DNA of 64,000 bases. Source: Nymphaea colorata (Eukaryota > Streptophyta > Magnoliopsida > Nymphaeales > Nymphaeaceae). Shown one piece after another: positions 51,150-62,480 of this stretch (positions are counted from its first letter, which is position 1; each line of letters begins with the position of its first letter). A model generated the notes under the pieces. The model was not told the DNA's origin and did not search any database. It saw nothing but the letters and a program-made list of their open reading frames with translations. The DNA is taken from positions 18,764,854 through 18,828,853 of the forward strand of contig NC_045147.1 of the NCBI RefSeq assembly GCF_008831285.2, in the 5' to 3' direction. The position numbers and the translations under genes were made by a program.

Positions 51150-52732
51150 TCACTCTTTCACCTCTCCCTCTCTCTCTTCTTAATTTTTCTTTTTTCACAA
51201 CTATTTGTTACACCATAAGATCGATAAATTATGAGGAAAATGAATTTTGGAGATTCAATATCGGGATGGTATAGGTTCTGCTCATTTCTTTAATACACAT
51301 GTATATAATCCTGCAGTAAACTTAATTTTTCTTTTTTCGCAACTATTTGTTACACAATAGGATTGATAAATTATGAGGAAAATGAATTTTGGAGATTCGA
51401 TATCGGGATGGTATTGGTTCTGCTCATTTCTTTAAAACGCATGTATATATTCCTGCAGTAAACCATAGAACAACCTTGCAACATGCTTTTTTTCATTTCT
51501 TTCGATAGGGGATTGTCAACTTGTAAGCATTGTGCTATTGCCAATGATGTGAGACTAAGATTACAGTATTTTGTTTATTTTTCTTCAAGTTGATTGAGTC
51601 ATTTGACTTTCATTTCAGTCTCTATTAGTTATTGAACTAAGTGCTTATTACTTGGTTAAAATACCACAGTTTTGTAGTGAATTCTTTAATGCATGTTATC
51701 AGAAAAAATAGTAGAACTAAACTTATTTATTTGTGTTTCAAAGTGCCGTTTGACACCATAACAGATTGTTACTATCTGATGATTCTGCTGTAAAATTTAA
51801 AATAGATTCATGAACCACTATGTTACAGGGTTTCATAAATCTCGTTCAATGTTTGAGCAATTTTACCCAGATAGTAATAAATTTGTTACTGGTGCCAGAA
51901 TTCTTTCTTTACTCACGTTGGTCATCAAATAGAATTTGAAAGCATAAGAACAGCAAAAAGGAAAAGTAAATGAGAAGTATGAAAGTAAACTGTGAGTCTT
52001 TTGTAGGAAACAATTGAGCAGTATAAGCGTCGTGATGGAGATGTTGAGACATTATTATGCGGGTGTTTGACTGCCCCTGACCCAAAGTCCATAAGATTTG
52101 AGAACCGCCGGTTTAATATCAAACCCTCCCCTTTGACTTAAATACTAATTTTTTATCAATTCAAAAAAGGTAACATAAGGATTCAAAGGGTGGATCTTAT
52201 GTTTGACTTAAGATCATCAGTTTGACAAAACATACATTTTAGGATGAATTTTTCACCACATCTATAAAAAAACATGTCACATCAGATTCATGGATTTTAA
52301 ATCTAAAGTAATCAAACGCATCTAATGCATCCTAGGTCCAATTGCATCAAGGTGCAAGCTCTGGGTCGTTGGTTTCTGCCTTAATTTTTCCATCAAAAGA
52401 TGGTTCAACAACTTGACTATGAGTAACGAGATTCCATGTCAAGACAAATAACTGGCCCAATCTTTTATGATTAACTTCTCTTGGTAGAAAGAACCACATT
52501 TCGAACCGATTGGTCTTCTTGCTGGTGCAGAGAATGCGAAATCTGCGGCTTGGAAGCGAAAAATGTCTCGGGAGAGGGCGACGGAAACTTCATTCAAGAT
52601 TGGAACGGGGGGAGAACTCTACCAGTTGCAGCACCGCCAAGAAGGTGGCAGCAACAACCATTCTGCACCCTTGTCATGGTTGCAGTCATCATCTGTCTTG
52701 TTCTTCTTTGGTTCTTTCATGTAAATAGATGA
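48606..52732 (+). CDS. Tail-anchored RING-CH (RINGv) E3 ligase-like protein, copy 2
   Basis: Predicted 178-residue paralogue of the gene at 40226, same strand, about 5.4 kb downstream of its stop. Two exons, 48606-48940 and 52531-52732, with the intron (3590 bp) at the same codon position and phase as in copy 1. RING-CH ligands are C65, C68, C88, C90, H98, C101, C114 and C117. The motifs SCVIDV, GELIHLGCGC and CEICGLEAKNV are shared with copy 1, and the ending is again one hydrophobic helix at about 156-175 (CTLVMVAVIICLVLLWFFHV). The N-terminal 60 residues are divergent and Ala/Gly-rich; exon 1 is clearly GC-richer than the flanks and than copy 1. The intron carries a compound microsatellite and a tandem duplication. 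Target unknown. Confidence 0.88.
51082..51148. repeat. (CT)n(TA)n compound microsatellite in RING-CH 2 intron
   Basis: CTCTCTCTCTT followed by about 28 TA units, the same CT-then-TA arrangement as the cluster at 19-22 kb. Confidence 0.93.
51181..51464. repeat. 142-bp tandem duplication in RING-CH 2 intron
   Basis: Two consecutive copies, 51181-51322 and 51323-51464, nearly identical. Shared landmarks are CAACTATTTGTTACAC, ATGAGGAAAATGAATTTTGG, TATCGGGATGGTAT and CCTGCAGTAAA. Only a few substitutions separate them, so the event is fairly recent. Confidence 0.95.
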
Positions 52733-55700
52733 TGCTCGTGTTGCTTGAGGCCCCTTCTTCTTGTTCACTTATATGTGAACCAAAGATTTGATATTGTAAA
52801 TATATTTGAGTGCAAATCTTCATTTGCTACTCATGTTTTGGCTTTTTCGCATACACCAACTTCAGTTATTTGAGTCAACTCTACTTGAGTGAGCAAAGCG
52901 AAGCTGTTACTAAGATTTGTTGGTAATCGATTTCGTTTTCCGTTGGATTAATAGGCAAGTCAAATCGAGACCATTGTAAACCTTTTGCCTCGATCTTTTA
53001 GTGCACCAATCTCTTTTGAGACACCATCTTTATAACCTAGATGCAATGTTATTGTTATATAAGAATGGTGCGCCTCAAATTTTATGTCCTCCAAGTTTCC
53101 TGCCACAACACCATCAGATCACTAGAGATGTGATGTGATCTGTATAGTTTAACAAACAAGACGCTATGAATCACTTCAATGGAACGCGTAAGAAAGAAGG
53201 AGTCAAGGCATTGCGAAATATCATGAACTGCTCGCATTCCATAAAAGCTACTGGGATAAAAATTAATGTTGGTTTTATTTCAAAGAAAAGGCCAGATGGA
53301 GAAGAAGAACGTAGAGCTGGTTTGAAAAATGGAGCAGTTTGTAACTGTTTCATGAATCTATATCAACTTACAATAACTTTTAAGATGTTACATTAATCAG
53401 CACCAATCTTTGGGCCATATTTATAGAATAGTAACACACTATTCCGTCCGTCGTCCAACTGATTCATAAGTTTCAATCAGAAAACCATGTCGAATCTTTC
53501 ATCAGCTATACATACCATACTTCAAGATTTAGGGAAACACGTATTCTTTAGGCTGATCCCTGTCCGGTCATGGCAAATCGAATTGAGTTACTCAGTCTTA
53601 GTCATGCATCCTTAACCCAAATGGAGGATCCAAATTTTTATTCCATCCCTACACTGAGGTAACCAGTCTTTAGCTAATTGGACTCAATTTATTCCTTGAT
53701 CTCTTGCCTGTCCTCCCCAGAAAAGAAGGCGAAAAAGAGGACAAAGCCCATAATAATAAACACATTATGGGGGCGCAGCCATGTGCCTGTGGGCATTCCA
53801 ATGTTGGAAGGTGCAGCCCCTCTAGATCTCCATGCTCTATTTATAATAAAGTTTCTTTTCTTAATGACCTTTTGACTTACTACTCCAGGATATATATATC
53901 TTTTGCTTAATTTGCAGGAGGGATCAGGTTGATAGTACGCTTTTTTCACGTGGAGAGACTGCTTTAAAGACTCAAATTCTATATTAGCGCCCCTGGAATA
54001 GCTAGATGCGGGCCACTTGTTGCCGGCAAATATTCCATTTGGTGCACCTCGGATTTACATCTAACTCGCAGAAATACTACTGGAGACCTGCATGAATTCA
54101 AGTGAAAAATTTTAGTTCGACACATGAATATATGACACCAGAGGCGCCTTTTGTTTTAATCCGCGATAAATTTCTCAATCTAAAGCCTTTCTTCTCATAC
54201 CACATAGTTTAGCCTATCGTTTAATTGCTTCTGATCCTATTGCAAAAGGCATGCAGCGAAATAATTCCCTATAATAAATTTTTATAAGTCGTTTAATTCT
54301 AGTGCCTGCAGGAATTCATGTCCAACCCCACAGTTTCGTGCGATCTGCATTAATTTATATGCGTACATTCTTTTTCTGCCGTAACGATTGCCATTTAAGC
54401 ATAAGGAACGAAAATCTTGATTCTAATCTTTCCATATGTTGCTCGCTGCATGTGAAGTATATGGTTTTTTACACTAGATTATAGCGCATATTCAACGTTT
54501 TGCAATGTGTTCAACGAAACCGAATAAAGAGTCGCAGAATTTCCTTGTTTGACGTTCTGACCAGAGCCACTAATGTTAAGATATTGGTAGTTTTTAACAA
54601 GAAAATGTCGGTCGAATTTTCTTTTGTTTCTTTTGCTGAGGGCATTGCCTTCCTTCTTTAGGAAAGCTGGCCTTTGAATCCATTCCAAATAGCTGATTAA
54701 TTTGTTGGACTCAATGTTCTGGAAAAAATTTTTTTAATAGACCTACTGAGGCTGGCCTGCACGATGGATTCCATGATATATTCCCCATGAATATTGTTAA
54801 TTCAAACTGTTCAGGGTGTCCACAATTCTGCCACCAAGAAAACCAGATCTTCATGTTCTTAAACTGAGCCAACATCTTGATTATCCGACAGCCAAAGGTG
54901 GCCTTGGATCCAGTATTAATCCATCTCTGCTCTCTGATTTCCTTCAAACTGAGCACACGTATACATTTTTTGCTTCAATAAAATAGGACCTTATAGTGGA
55001 TTCGTCATCGCCATTCAGTAGTGTTCTCTGGAGACTATCAGAGTCTGATCTATACAATTTCTGCAAATGCATGCGAAAATTAGACTGCCCATTTGTCAAC
55101 ATTTATAGTAAGGCATCTCTCTCTCTCTGAAAAACATGACTTAGAAGGACAAGTCACAGGAAATAAGTCATGATGCATCCGTCTCTAAGTCTGGATTGCT
55201 TGAAACAATTGTGAGACGAGTTTCGAGTGAGTGCAGAGTTCGGGTATGATGAAGAGTATGGGAGGAGGAGCGGAATATCCTTGTTTCTTCCCCGTTCCTC
55301 TCCAATATTAGCTAAGCTTCGATGTCTGGAGTCGCCGTGTTTGATTAGATGCTTGCCAAACACCACAGCGAGCGAAAGTTTGTCCTTTCCTGGAGCTCAG
55401 TTCAGAACAGCAAAGCAATTTGAAAAACTACGGCGTCTTCTCCATTCTCTGTTCCACCATTCGTGGTCACGTCAACGCTTTGAGTGGACCTTACTGTGCT
55501 CAACAGTTGGTAAATGGCCAAAGACGTCACTGGTGGTCGGACCTCATCGTCATCATTTAAACTTTTTTTTCAGAAGCCATTGCCGTTCACATGGACAGTA
55601 CGAATGACATTCTGTTTTTCTTCAGAAATACTGTTTGTTTGCTGTTCTCTTCTTTTCAGAAGTTCTAAGCTAAAATTCTACCATTCTGTGGATTCTAGCT

Positions 55701-58514
55701 GTACCGGAGCGACTTTAAAGTCGAAAAGGTTGGGAATTGAAATTAAAATCCATGTTTTGAGGATAAGTAGAACGCAACTTTTAAGCTGGAAAATTCCAGA
55801 AAATTGATACATAAAATCTTAGAAAAAACTGATATTGACACAATGTATAGGTGAACTCAATAATTAATGTAAAGACTATAAAGTTTGATTACAAGCTGTC
55901 CTATCAACTTGGTCGATAATTCATAAAGTGTCACAAATGTGATCCGATCGCTCCCAATTGATCTTCTTGGCGGTAGCACGGTCGCTGCCAATTATTACAT
56001 GATCTGAGGGTTCAGGCTTAATTTACTCATTTTACTCTATGTAAGGCTATAGTTGACTTGGGCCAAGGCTGATGATAACAAGTGTATTATAATTTCCTTA
56101 ATAATCAACATCTCTTGCCTGAAAGCTTTAAGTTTTGCCAATATATAAATCACGGTTCAACTCAATCATAACTAGCCACACATCGATTGATATATAATAT
56201 AGAATTTGCTGTATGGTTTCGATGCTACCACGATCTAGGGTTGTTAATGGATGAGATAAACCTCATCATCAAAGCATGAAATTCCAGACCTATTGGATCT
56301 GTAAAGAAAATAAAACCCAGTTATTAATCATATCCGACTAAATTACATATAAGTGTTGATGATTCCACCAGTTGTTTATAATTGTCTGTACATGGAAACT
56401 AATTGGACCACCTTTCTTGTTTTTAATTTTGTATTTTACTTCATAGATGCTGCTCAGAAGCTTGGCCTAGTTGATGGGGATCTAATGTACATCATGGTTT
56501 TTTAATATATGGACCGGTTAGAACCAACGAGTTTCAATACATCTACACTATATATATAGTTGGGCCAACACAACTTGGGTTGTAAAGTTCAAAAAAGGAT
56601 TGGTGATCAACATATGTTGCAATTTCTCTCATTTCTACCATTGGCCTCTCTAGCAAGCACTCACTCAACAAGTTTTAGCTTGGTTGGTGCTCCTTAATTT
56701 CTTCTTCTGCAGCAGAAGATCAGTCATCTTCGAGACTTGGTCTTCAAATTAAAAATAAGGACCAACGACAACTATCTGAACCATGATCAGTCCATGAGAA
56801 GCCTCGGCTAATTAGTGCGTCCTACTTTGCCCAAATTGGTGATGATTCTCAAGCTAAAAATAATAGAAGGGGACCATCCCGGTTTGACCCTTACAATTAT
56901 CAGGACCAACTTTGCCGGACCTTTCTTCTTACAGTCTGGTCCCCTGCGCTGCCATGATATTGATTTTAAGCAGTGGTGGAAAAAGGAATCAAAGAGGAAA
57001 CAACAGCTGCGCTTCTCCTTGGCATTTGAATAAACGGGGAATGCTGTGCACTCAAATTCAAAAATCAATTCGCTTTACTTTTTGTTGACAATAAAATGAA
57101 AGGAATTTATTTTGATTGTTCATGAAGTTTTATATTTTTAGTTATAAAATTTTTTCATAATAGTCCTACAAGATTATAGGCCATTTTCCAGATTCTTCCT
57201 TTGGTTTTCAAGTCCCGAGTTCGTCCTTCCCTTTTCCCTCTTACCTAGTGTTGCAGCTGTAGACTATTAAGGAGACTAGCAAAAACTGCCAGATTTCATA
57301 TGAAGGCATAACTGCCCTTTTCTGAATGATGATTTTGAAAGTCAATAACATGGCAGGTGAAATGATTTTGGAGAGAACTAAATCCAAAAGATACTTAGAA
57401 CATCGAAATTTTTCTCTAAGAAAAGTTGCTTAAAAGATGCGACTGTATGTGATCATGTGAAAAAAATTAGAAACGATATTTTTTAGTTTGTAGAGTGGAT
57501 CTTCTTTTTTTAGATTTAAACAATGGAAAGGGCAAACTCTAACAAATTAAGTCCTTTTTCATACGCACCATACTAGCAGAATCCAATCTACTGTTCAATA
57601 AGTATGAATTTTGACACCAGTTAGTGTTTAGGTTTTAATTTGTCATGATGATTGCATTCGTGCAGCTAATTTTACATACAAAAAGTACTTGTAGATGTGA
57701 AAAAAGCCCATCTCTTTTATGGATATCAGCACCTTTTTGTAGGATGATTGTTTAGAAAGATGAATATTTCTGGAAAAAGGATAATCTTAAAATGGTTAAT
57801 AAGGTTGTCACTAGTTATTATGGTAAAGACATTCTTTTGTTCATCATGTTTTCTGATTGGCGTGACGGAAAGTGGCCTACAGAAATCAAAGGACTTTAAA
57901 CAGGTGTTTTTTTTCTTTTTCTTTTCACCATTAATGGGATACGATCGAGGAAAGATCAGAAGACGGTGTTACCCTATTTTTGTATCTCCCCTTTACTGAC
58001 GGAATTAGACGGAGGTTGGTATACCACGTACGCCTCTAATCGTCTAGTTCGTCCATCGTCATGGGGTTGATCATGGTTGTTCACATCGAAGCACCACAGC
58101 AAGTTGGTTTCAGAAGTCATCTTGGACGGACTCGTCTTGGTCATTGATTCTAAGCTCTTTGGGAAGAAGAAGAAGAAGAAGAAGAGAGTGCTGCGCTGAC
58201 AAACTAATTTAATTGTGACCTGATAATGGCCAAAGCGGAATGCTTTTTGCTTGGAAAGAATGGAGTGTTAAGCTTAAAATAATGAAAAGGAAGAAGCATC
58301 TGAAACATCTACAGGCCAACCGAGCAGGTACTCTTGCTTGACTTGAATAGCGCGAAAAAGGAGATAGATGCCGACAACATCGATATTATTTTAATGGTGG
58401 GAAGGGCTCCGGCCGATTCTATGCACGGCCGGATGCGCACGCGAGTTGGGACGTTTGCTTCTGTTCCAAGGGACGAGACTCTTACTGAGAAATTTCCAAC
58501 ACCAAAATTTTAGA
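52733..58514. other. Long spacer between RING-CH 2 and the dehydrogenase gene
   Basis: No gene recognised in about 5.8 kb. Plus-strand frame 55227-55607 (126 codons) and several frames under 90 codons show no known motif. A (GAA)n run lies at about 58168-58183. Confidence 0.5.
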
Positions 58515-58600
58515 GAGAGAGAGAAAAAAAACAAGCAGCTGGGGAAGTGACCTGCATGAGAGAGAGAAAAAAAACAAGCAGCTGGGGAAGTGACCTGCAT
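58515..58600. repeat. Perfect 43-bp tandem duplication in the SDR promoter
   Basis: Two adjacent identical copies, each GAGAGAGAG, eight A, then CAAGCAGCTGGGGAAGTGAC and CTGCAT. It ends 116 bp upstream of the TATA box and about 240 bp upstream of the start codon. CAGCTG is an E-box-type palindrome, present once per copy. Confidence 0.95.
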
Positions 58601-58715
58601 GTTATGCTTGCATTATCAAATGAGCCGAGCCAAGTTGAGCTGGACGGTGCACAGTAGAAGTCATGGTAATGGTGCTTATTCAATTCACGAAGGGAATGTT
58701 GTCTCACCTTTGACT

Positions 58716-58723
58716 TATAAATA
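58716..58723 (+). promoter_or_regulatory. TATA box of the SDR gene
   Basis: TATAAATA stands 127 bp upstream of the ATG at 58843. A start about 30 bp downstream would give a leader of roughly 95 bp. The position and perfect match make it a good candidate. Confidence 0.65.
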
Positions 58724-58842
58724 CAGCATCATAACACCACTTATTCATCGAAGCATCTGTCTCTTTGTCCATCAGAAAGATTTCTCTTACTCTCTCGCTC
58801 GCTTTCTCTGTTGGTGTCCTCAGTTCCTGGTTGGACGAGAAA

Positions 58843-60132
58843 ATGGCAGTCAAAATTATGGCAGAAAATTCACTTCCTGGGATGCAAGTATTAGCTAGAG
58901 AGGCCGGCACTCCTTCCCCTCGAAGGTAATCTTTCTCTCTCTCTCTCTTTCTCTCCCGGGGAACACAGGCATAGCCACAAACGATCAATCTGAGACAAGA
59001 TCTTTAGGTTTTTTAAAACCTGGCAATCTTTCATCTCTTATGAGCATAATCATCTGTGCTTCTAACATCCTGACTCGAGCCCATCTCCCAAGTAGTGGAA
59101 TGCCACACTGTTGCACAAAGTCTAGAGGGTTTTGTTAATTTCCAAACAAAAAGGGAAAGCAGAAAGAAGAGGAAGCAGGTGCAAGAAGGTAGTCAGAAAA
59201 AAGCATAAGAAAAAGCATCAAGGGACCAACAACGAATCGAAACTTTTTATCAACTGCTGAGAAGCGGTTTCTGTTTGTTTGATTCATTATGCAGGCTCGA
59301 GGGAAAGGTTGCAATCGTAACAGGGGGAGCTCGAGGGATCGGGGAAGCAATAGCTCGGCTCTTTGCAAGGCACGGTGCGAAGGTCCTCATTGCCGACGTA
59401 GACGACGCAGCTGGCGATGCGCTCGCCCACGCCCTCACGATCACATCTCAAACGATCGTCACCTTCCTCCACTGCGACGTCTGCCAGGAGTCAGACGTCA
59501 GCCGCGCGGTGGACTACGCCGTTTCCCGGCACGGACGCTTGGACATACTCGTCAACAATGCCGGGGTGCTGGGGAATCAATCCAAGAAGAGCATCATGGA
59601 CTTCGATGCCGACGAGTTCGATCGGGTCATGCGCATAAACGTGCGGGGAGTGGCGCTCGGAATGAAGCACGCCGCTCGGGTGATGGTTCCCCGAGGCACC
59701 GGCTGCATCATCTCCATGGCCAGTGTGGCTGGTGTCATGGGTGGCCTTGGTCCGCACACCTACACTGCGTCCAAGCACGCCATTGTTGGCCTCACCAAGA
59801 ACGCTGCGTGTGAGCTGGGGAAGTATGGCATAAGGGTGAACTGCATTTCTCCGTTTGGGGTGGCCACATCGATGCTGATCAATGCGTGGAGAGGTGATGG
59901 TGACGAAGAGGATGACTACATGGAAGCTAGCAGGATGCCAAAGGAGGAAGAAGTGGAGAAGATGGAGGAATTTGTTGCAAGCTTGGCCAACTTGAAGGGC
60001 ACCAACTTGAAGGCCAAGGATATTGCAGAGGCAGCTCTTTACCTTGCCGGTGACGAATCCAAGTATGTCAGCGGTCATAACCTTGTTGTCGATGGTGGTG
60101 TAACTACTATAAGAAACTGCGTAGGCCTGTAA
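58843..60132 (+). CDS. SDR2a: Short-chain dehydrogenase/reductase, SDR2a / ABA2-like
   Basis: Predicted 306-residue NAD(P)-dependent oxidoreductase of the plant SDR110C group, which includes xanthoxin dehydrogenase (ABA2), secoisolariciresinol dehydrogenase and SDR2a. Two exons, 58843-58925 and 59295-60132, joined in frame ([15 protein letters not shown]). Cofactor motif TGGARGIG at residues 37-44; acidic D62 in LIADVD favours NAD over NADP; NNAG at 115-118; catalytic S171, Y184 and K188 (YTASK). The C-terminal text [14 protein letters not shown] and the ending RNCVGL fit SDR2a best. Only 83 bp of coding sequence precede the intron, and these 27 residues resemble no targeting signal strongly, so it is probably cytosolic. 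All catalytic residues are present. The substrate cannot be read from sequence. The second exon is GC-rich compared with its flanks. Confidence 0.93.
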
Positions 60133-60903
60133 CTGAGAAAGAGAGGGAGCAATTCTGTTTGTGTGAGCCCTTGCTTTCTTGTGAGGCAAATTGTACCAGT
60201 ATTACCTAAGTTCCCAACCATGTTAATGTCATTCCTTCAAGATTTTCTTGTTGGTGATTAGCAGTCCAATGGCGAATAGAAATCCAAAAAGTCACCATTT
60301 TTGTGGAGCTAACGAGGAGAACATCCAAAGAGCTATATGCATCCTAAAGACTGCAGTTATAAAGTGACAATGAAACGCAAAACCTGCATTACTGAATGGG
60401 ATAGCCATTTACTTGTCTATAAGGCCTTCATGATGAGGAATGCAAGAACTTGAGGATGCTCCTGCTTGAAGTTTGAAACCGGCCAGCTTGCCAAAAGAAA
60501 AATATGAGAAGTTTCAGTAATCCTGGCTGCATGGGCAATGTAGTGAAAAATTCGTTTATTTAAGTTGGACATAAAGTTCTTTGGCTTTTTATGTCAAAAG
60601 GGGGTAAGGTTACGCGGTGAAGTTGGTGTTGATCGATTTGCAGCATTATCAGCGATTACATGTATATATGTCTTTGGTTGATTTTACTCTATGACAATGA
60701 TAAAACAGCACTAAGAAAATGTGGCGGTGTTTCATCTGACAAGGTTAATGGCCGCCGATAGCCTGAACCAAGTGGTAAACCGAGGCGGACTTGGGCCATG
60801 CCTGGGCTTCGTAATAAACCAGGTCTATATTTATATATCCTAAATTTTGGTATGGAAGTGTTTGTATGCTTGATTGATTTATGTCTACTGACCAAGCCAT
60901 GGG
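60133..60903. other. 3' flank of the SDR gene, no gene seen
   Basis: Should contain the 3' untranslated region of the dehydrogenase gene. The last part (60750-60830) has an unusual word composition (ACCGAGGCGGACTTGGGCC) that may be repeat-derived. Confidence 0.4.
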
Positions 60904-61325
60904 TGTAATGCCTCATTTTGAGAAGTTTAATCATGCATTAAACATTATGAGATGTGTTCATAAGCTTACAAAGAGAGTTGTTAAAGTGGTTAGTTGTCAT
61001 AATTGAGGCTCGAACCGAAAGTGTTAGGGTGTAGGCTGTGATCTATCGAATCAGAAGCTCAGGCCAAGTGTGGGAGTGTGTCTAGTTGTTATAGTGATAT
61101 CAAAGCACAATTCAACACTACCTTAAGGAGGTGGATTGTAAGGCTCCCCTATGAAAAGTTTAATCTTATATTAAAGATTGTGAAAGATTTTCAATGGTTT
61201 ATAAAATGAGTTGTTAAAATGGTTGATTAATTTAATTCATAATCTTTTTTGGAACTTAAAACTGTTAAGGAACGGGTTGGGAACTGTCGAAATCCGAGCC
61301 TAGTTGGGGAGTGGACTGGATCATT
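60904..61325 (+). mobile_element. TRIM-like miniature LTR element
   Basis: Two diverged direct repeats of about 185 bp start at 60904 (TGTAATGCCTC) and 61137 (TGTAAGGCTCC) and share GAAGTTTAATC / AAAAGTTTAATC, GAGTTGTTAAA and a GGGAGTG / GGGAGTG tail. About 48 bp lie between them. This spacer begins with AGTGATATCAAAGC, similar to the initiator-Met tRNA primer site (TGGTATCAGAGC), and ends with the purine tract AAGGAGGTGGA directly before the second repeat. That order (LTR, primer site, polypurine tract, LTR) is the hallmark of terminal-repeat retrotransposons in miniature. The orientation is plus. The exact right end and any target duplication were not resolved. Confidence 0.5.
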
Positions 61326-61639
61326 AATTGGCTTAGTCTAACTTGTCTATAACTCCGATTAAGTTTTAAGGTGCCTTAGAGTTAAAGAGTTTTACATTGT
61401 TAGAGAAACTGAAACGGTTAACAAAGATTTGTGGAAAGAAGATTCTATTCATGTATATAATAGAGTATTTACCGAGAACACGAACTCAGCCAAGACAGCA
61501 AGGAAGGAAACAGTTTGCAACAATTAATGGAAGCTGTTCCTAAAATGATTCCACGGGATTACAACATAATCAATATGATGTCCACCTAGTCATGAATTAT
61601 TTGCAAGGCACTTAGTGCCACCGGATTCTCGCCTTCATC

Positions 61640-62202
61640 TTTATGCTTAACAGTAACGTACTGTGGTGGCAGGGATTTCAGCCTAAGGTTAGTTTGATGC
61701 ATTCAATAAGGTTGTCTCGAGACACCCAGTTTCAGATATCCACTCATAGGAAAAGAAGTTTTGGACGGTACTGTTTCTCCGGTTGCATCCTTAGGGATAC
61801 GATGACGCAAGTTGATATTTTTGATTGAGTGTCTCATGACACCATTCCACTCAACTCGTGAGTATAAAACTTGAGATACAATGTCTCAGGTGTACAAAAG
61901 TACAGTTTGAGACTTTTTTCTCCACCCATTCAGATGCGTCGTGAGACTCTGTAATTACTGTCGTGGAGAAAATGTGCCATAACGCTGTCCCTCCCGCGGC
62001 ATCCCTAGGAATACGACAACATTCTATCCAAAAGTACACGGTTTAGTCTGAATGCCTCATGACAATCAATCTGGTGTTTGATTGTAGGGATGCACTTTAG
62101 AGACAATGTTAAGAGAACGCTTTGAGACATTCCGCTCTTAAAAAAGGAAGAACAGTTTGAGTTGCCATTCCCTGTCCTAGGTGAAAAAACGACACAGGCA
62201 AG
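61640..62202. repeat. Degenerate interspersed repeat with internal duplication
   Basis: Similar blocks lie about 214 bp apart: GCATCCTTAGGGATACGATG at 61785 and GCATCCCTAGGAATACGACA at 61999, each followed within 60 bp by CTCATGACA. Many GTCTCATGACA / GAGACATTG words recur. No coding capacity. It may be part of an old LTR or another non-coding repeat. Confidence 0.4.
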
Positions 62203-62480
62203 TGAGTAAATCTCTTGTTGTATGTTTTGCAAGAGTTTTCACTGTATTTATAATGTTTACACGGTTGATACAGAAATGGTAACTAGATACAACGTGATGA
62301 GGCAGCTATACATATGGTAAGGAGTTACATCATTTGAAAATCTTCATTTGCTGGAATGAATCTTCACACGGCAATTCTTGATTGCCAATCTTCATTTTCT
62401 TGCCTTATTTCTCCACACTGTAATCCTTGATTGCCTCTTTCCTTAATGCTTCACACGGTTTGACATCTATTTCCTTAACA
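62203..62480 (-). repeat. Probable 3' LTR of the Ty1/copia element
   Basis: Directly after the minus-strand polypurine tract (TTGAGGGAGCA, 62491-62481) the sequence starts TGTTAAGG, as an LTR should. A TATA box (TATAAATA in minus orientation, near 62245) fits an LTR promoter. The far end is placed at TTTACTCA (62203) only because it gives a TG...CA element of 278 bp. The matching 5' LTR lies outside the window, so this boundary is a guess. Confidence 0.5.

Noticed and set aside
55227-55607. 126-codon frame in the spacer before the SDR gene
   Set aside because: No recognisable domain and no splice context.
59287-60189. Long frames on the other strand and in other phases of the SDR exon (174 and 232 codons)
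   Set aside because: Shadows of a GC-rich coding exon; only the SDR frame carries the family motifs.
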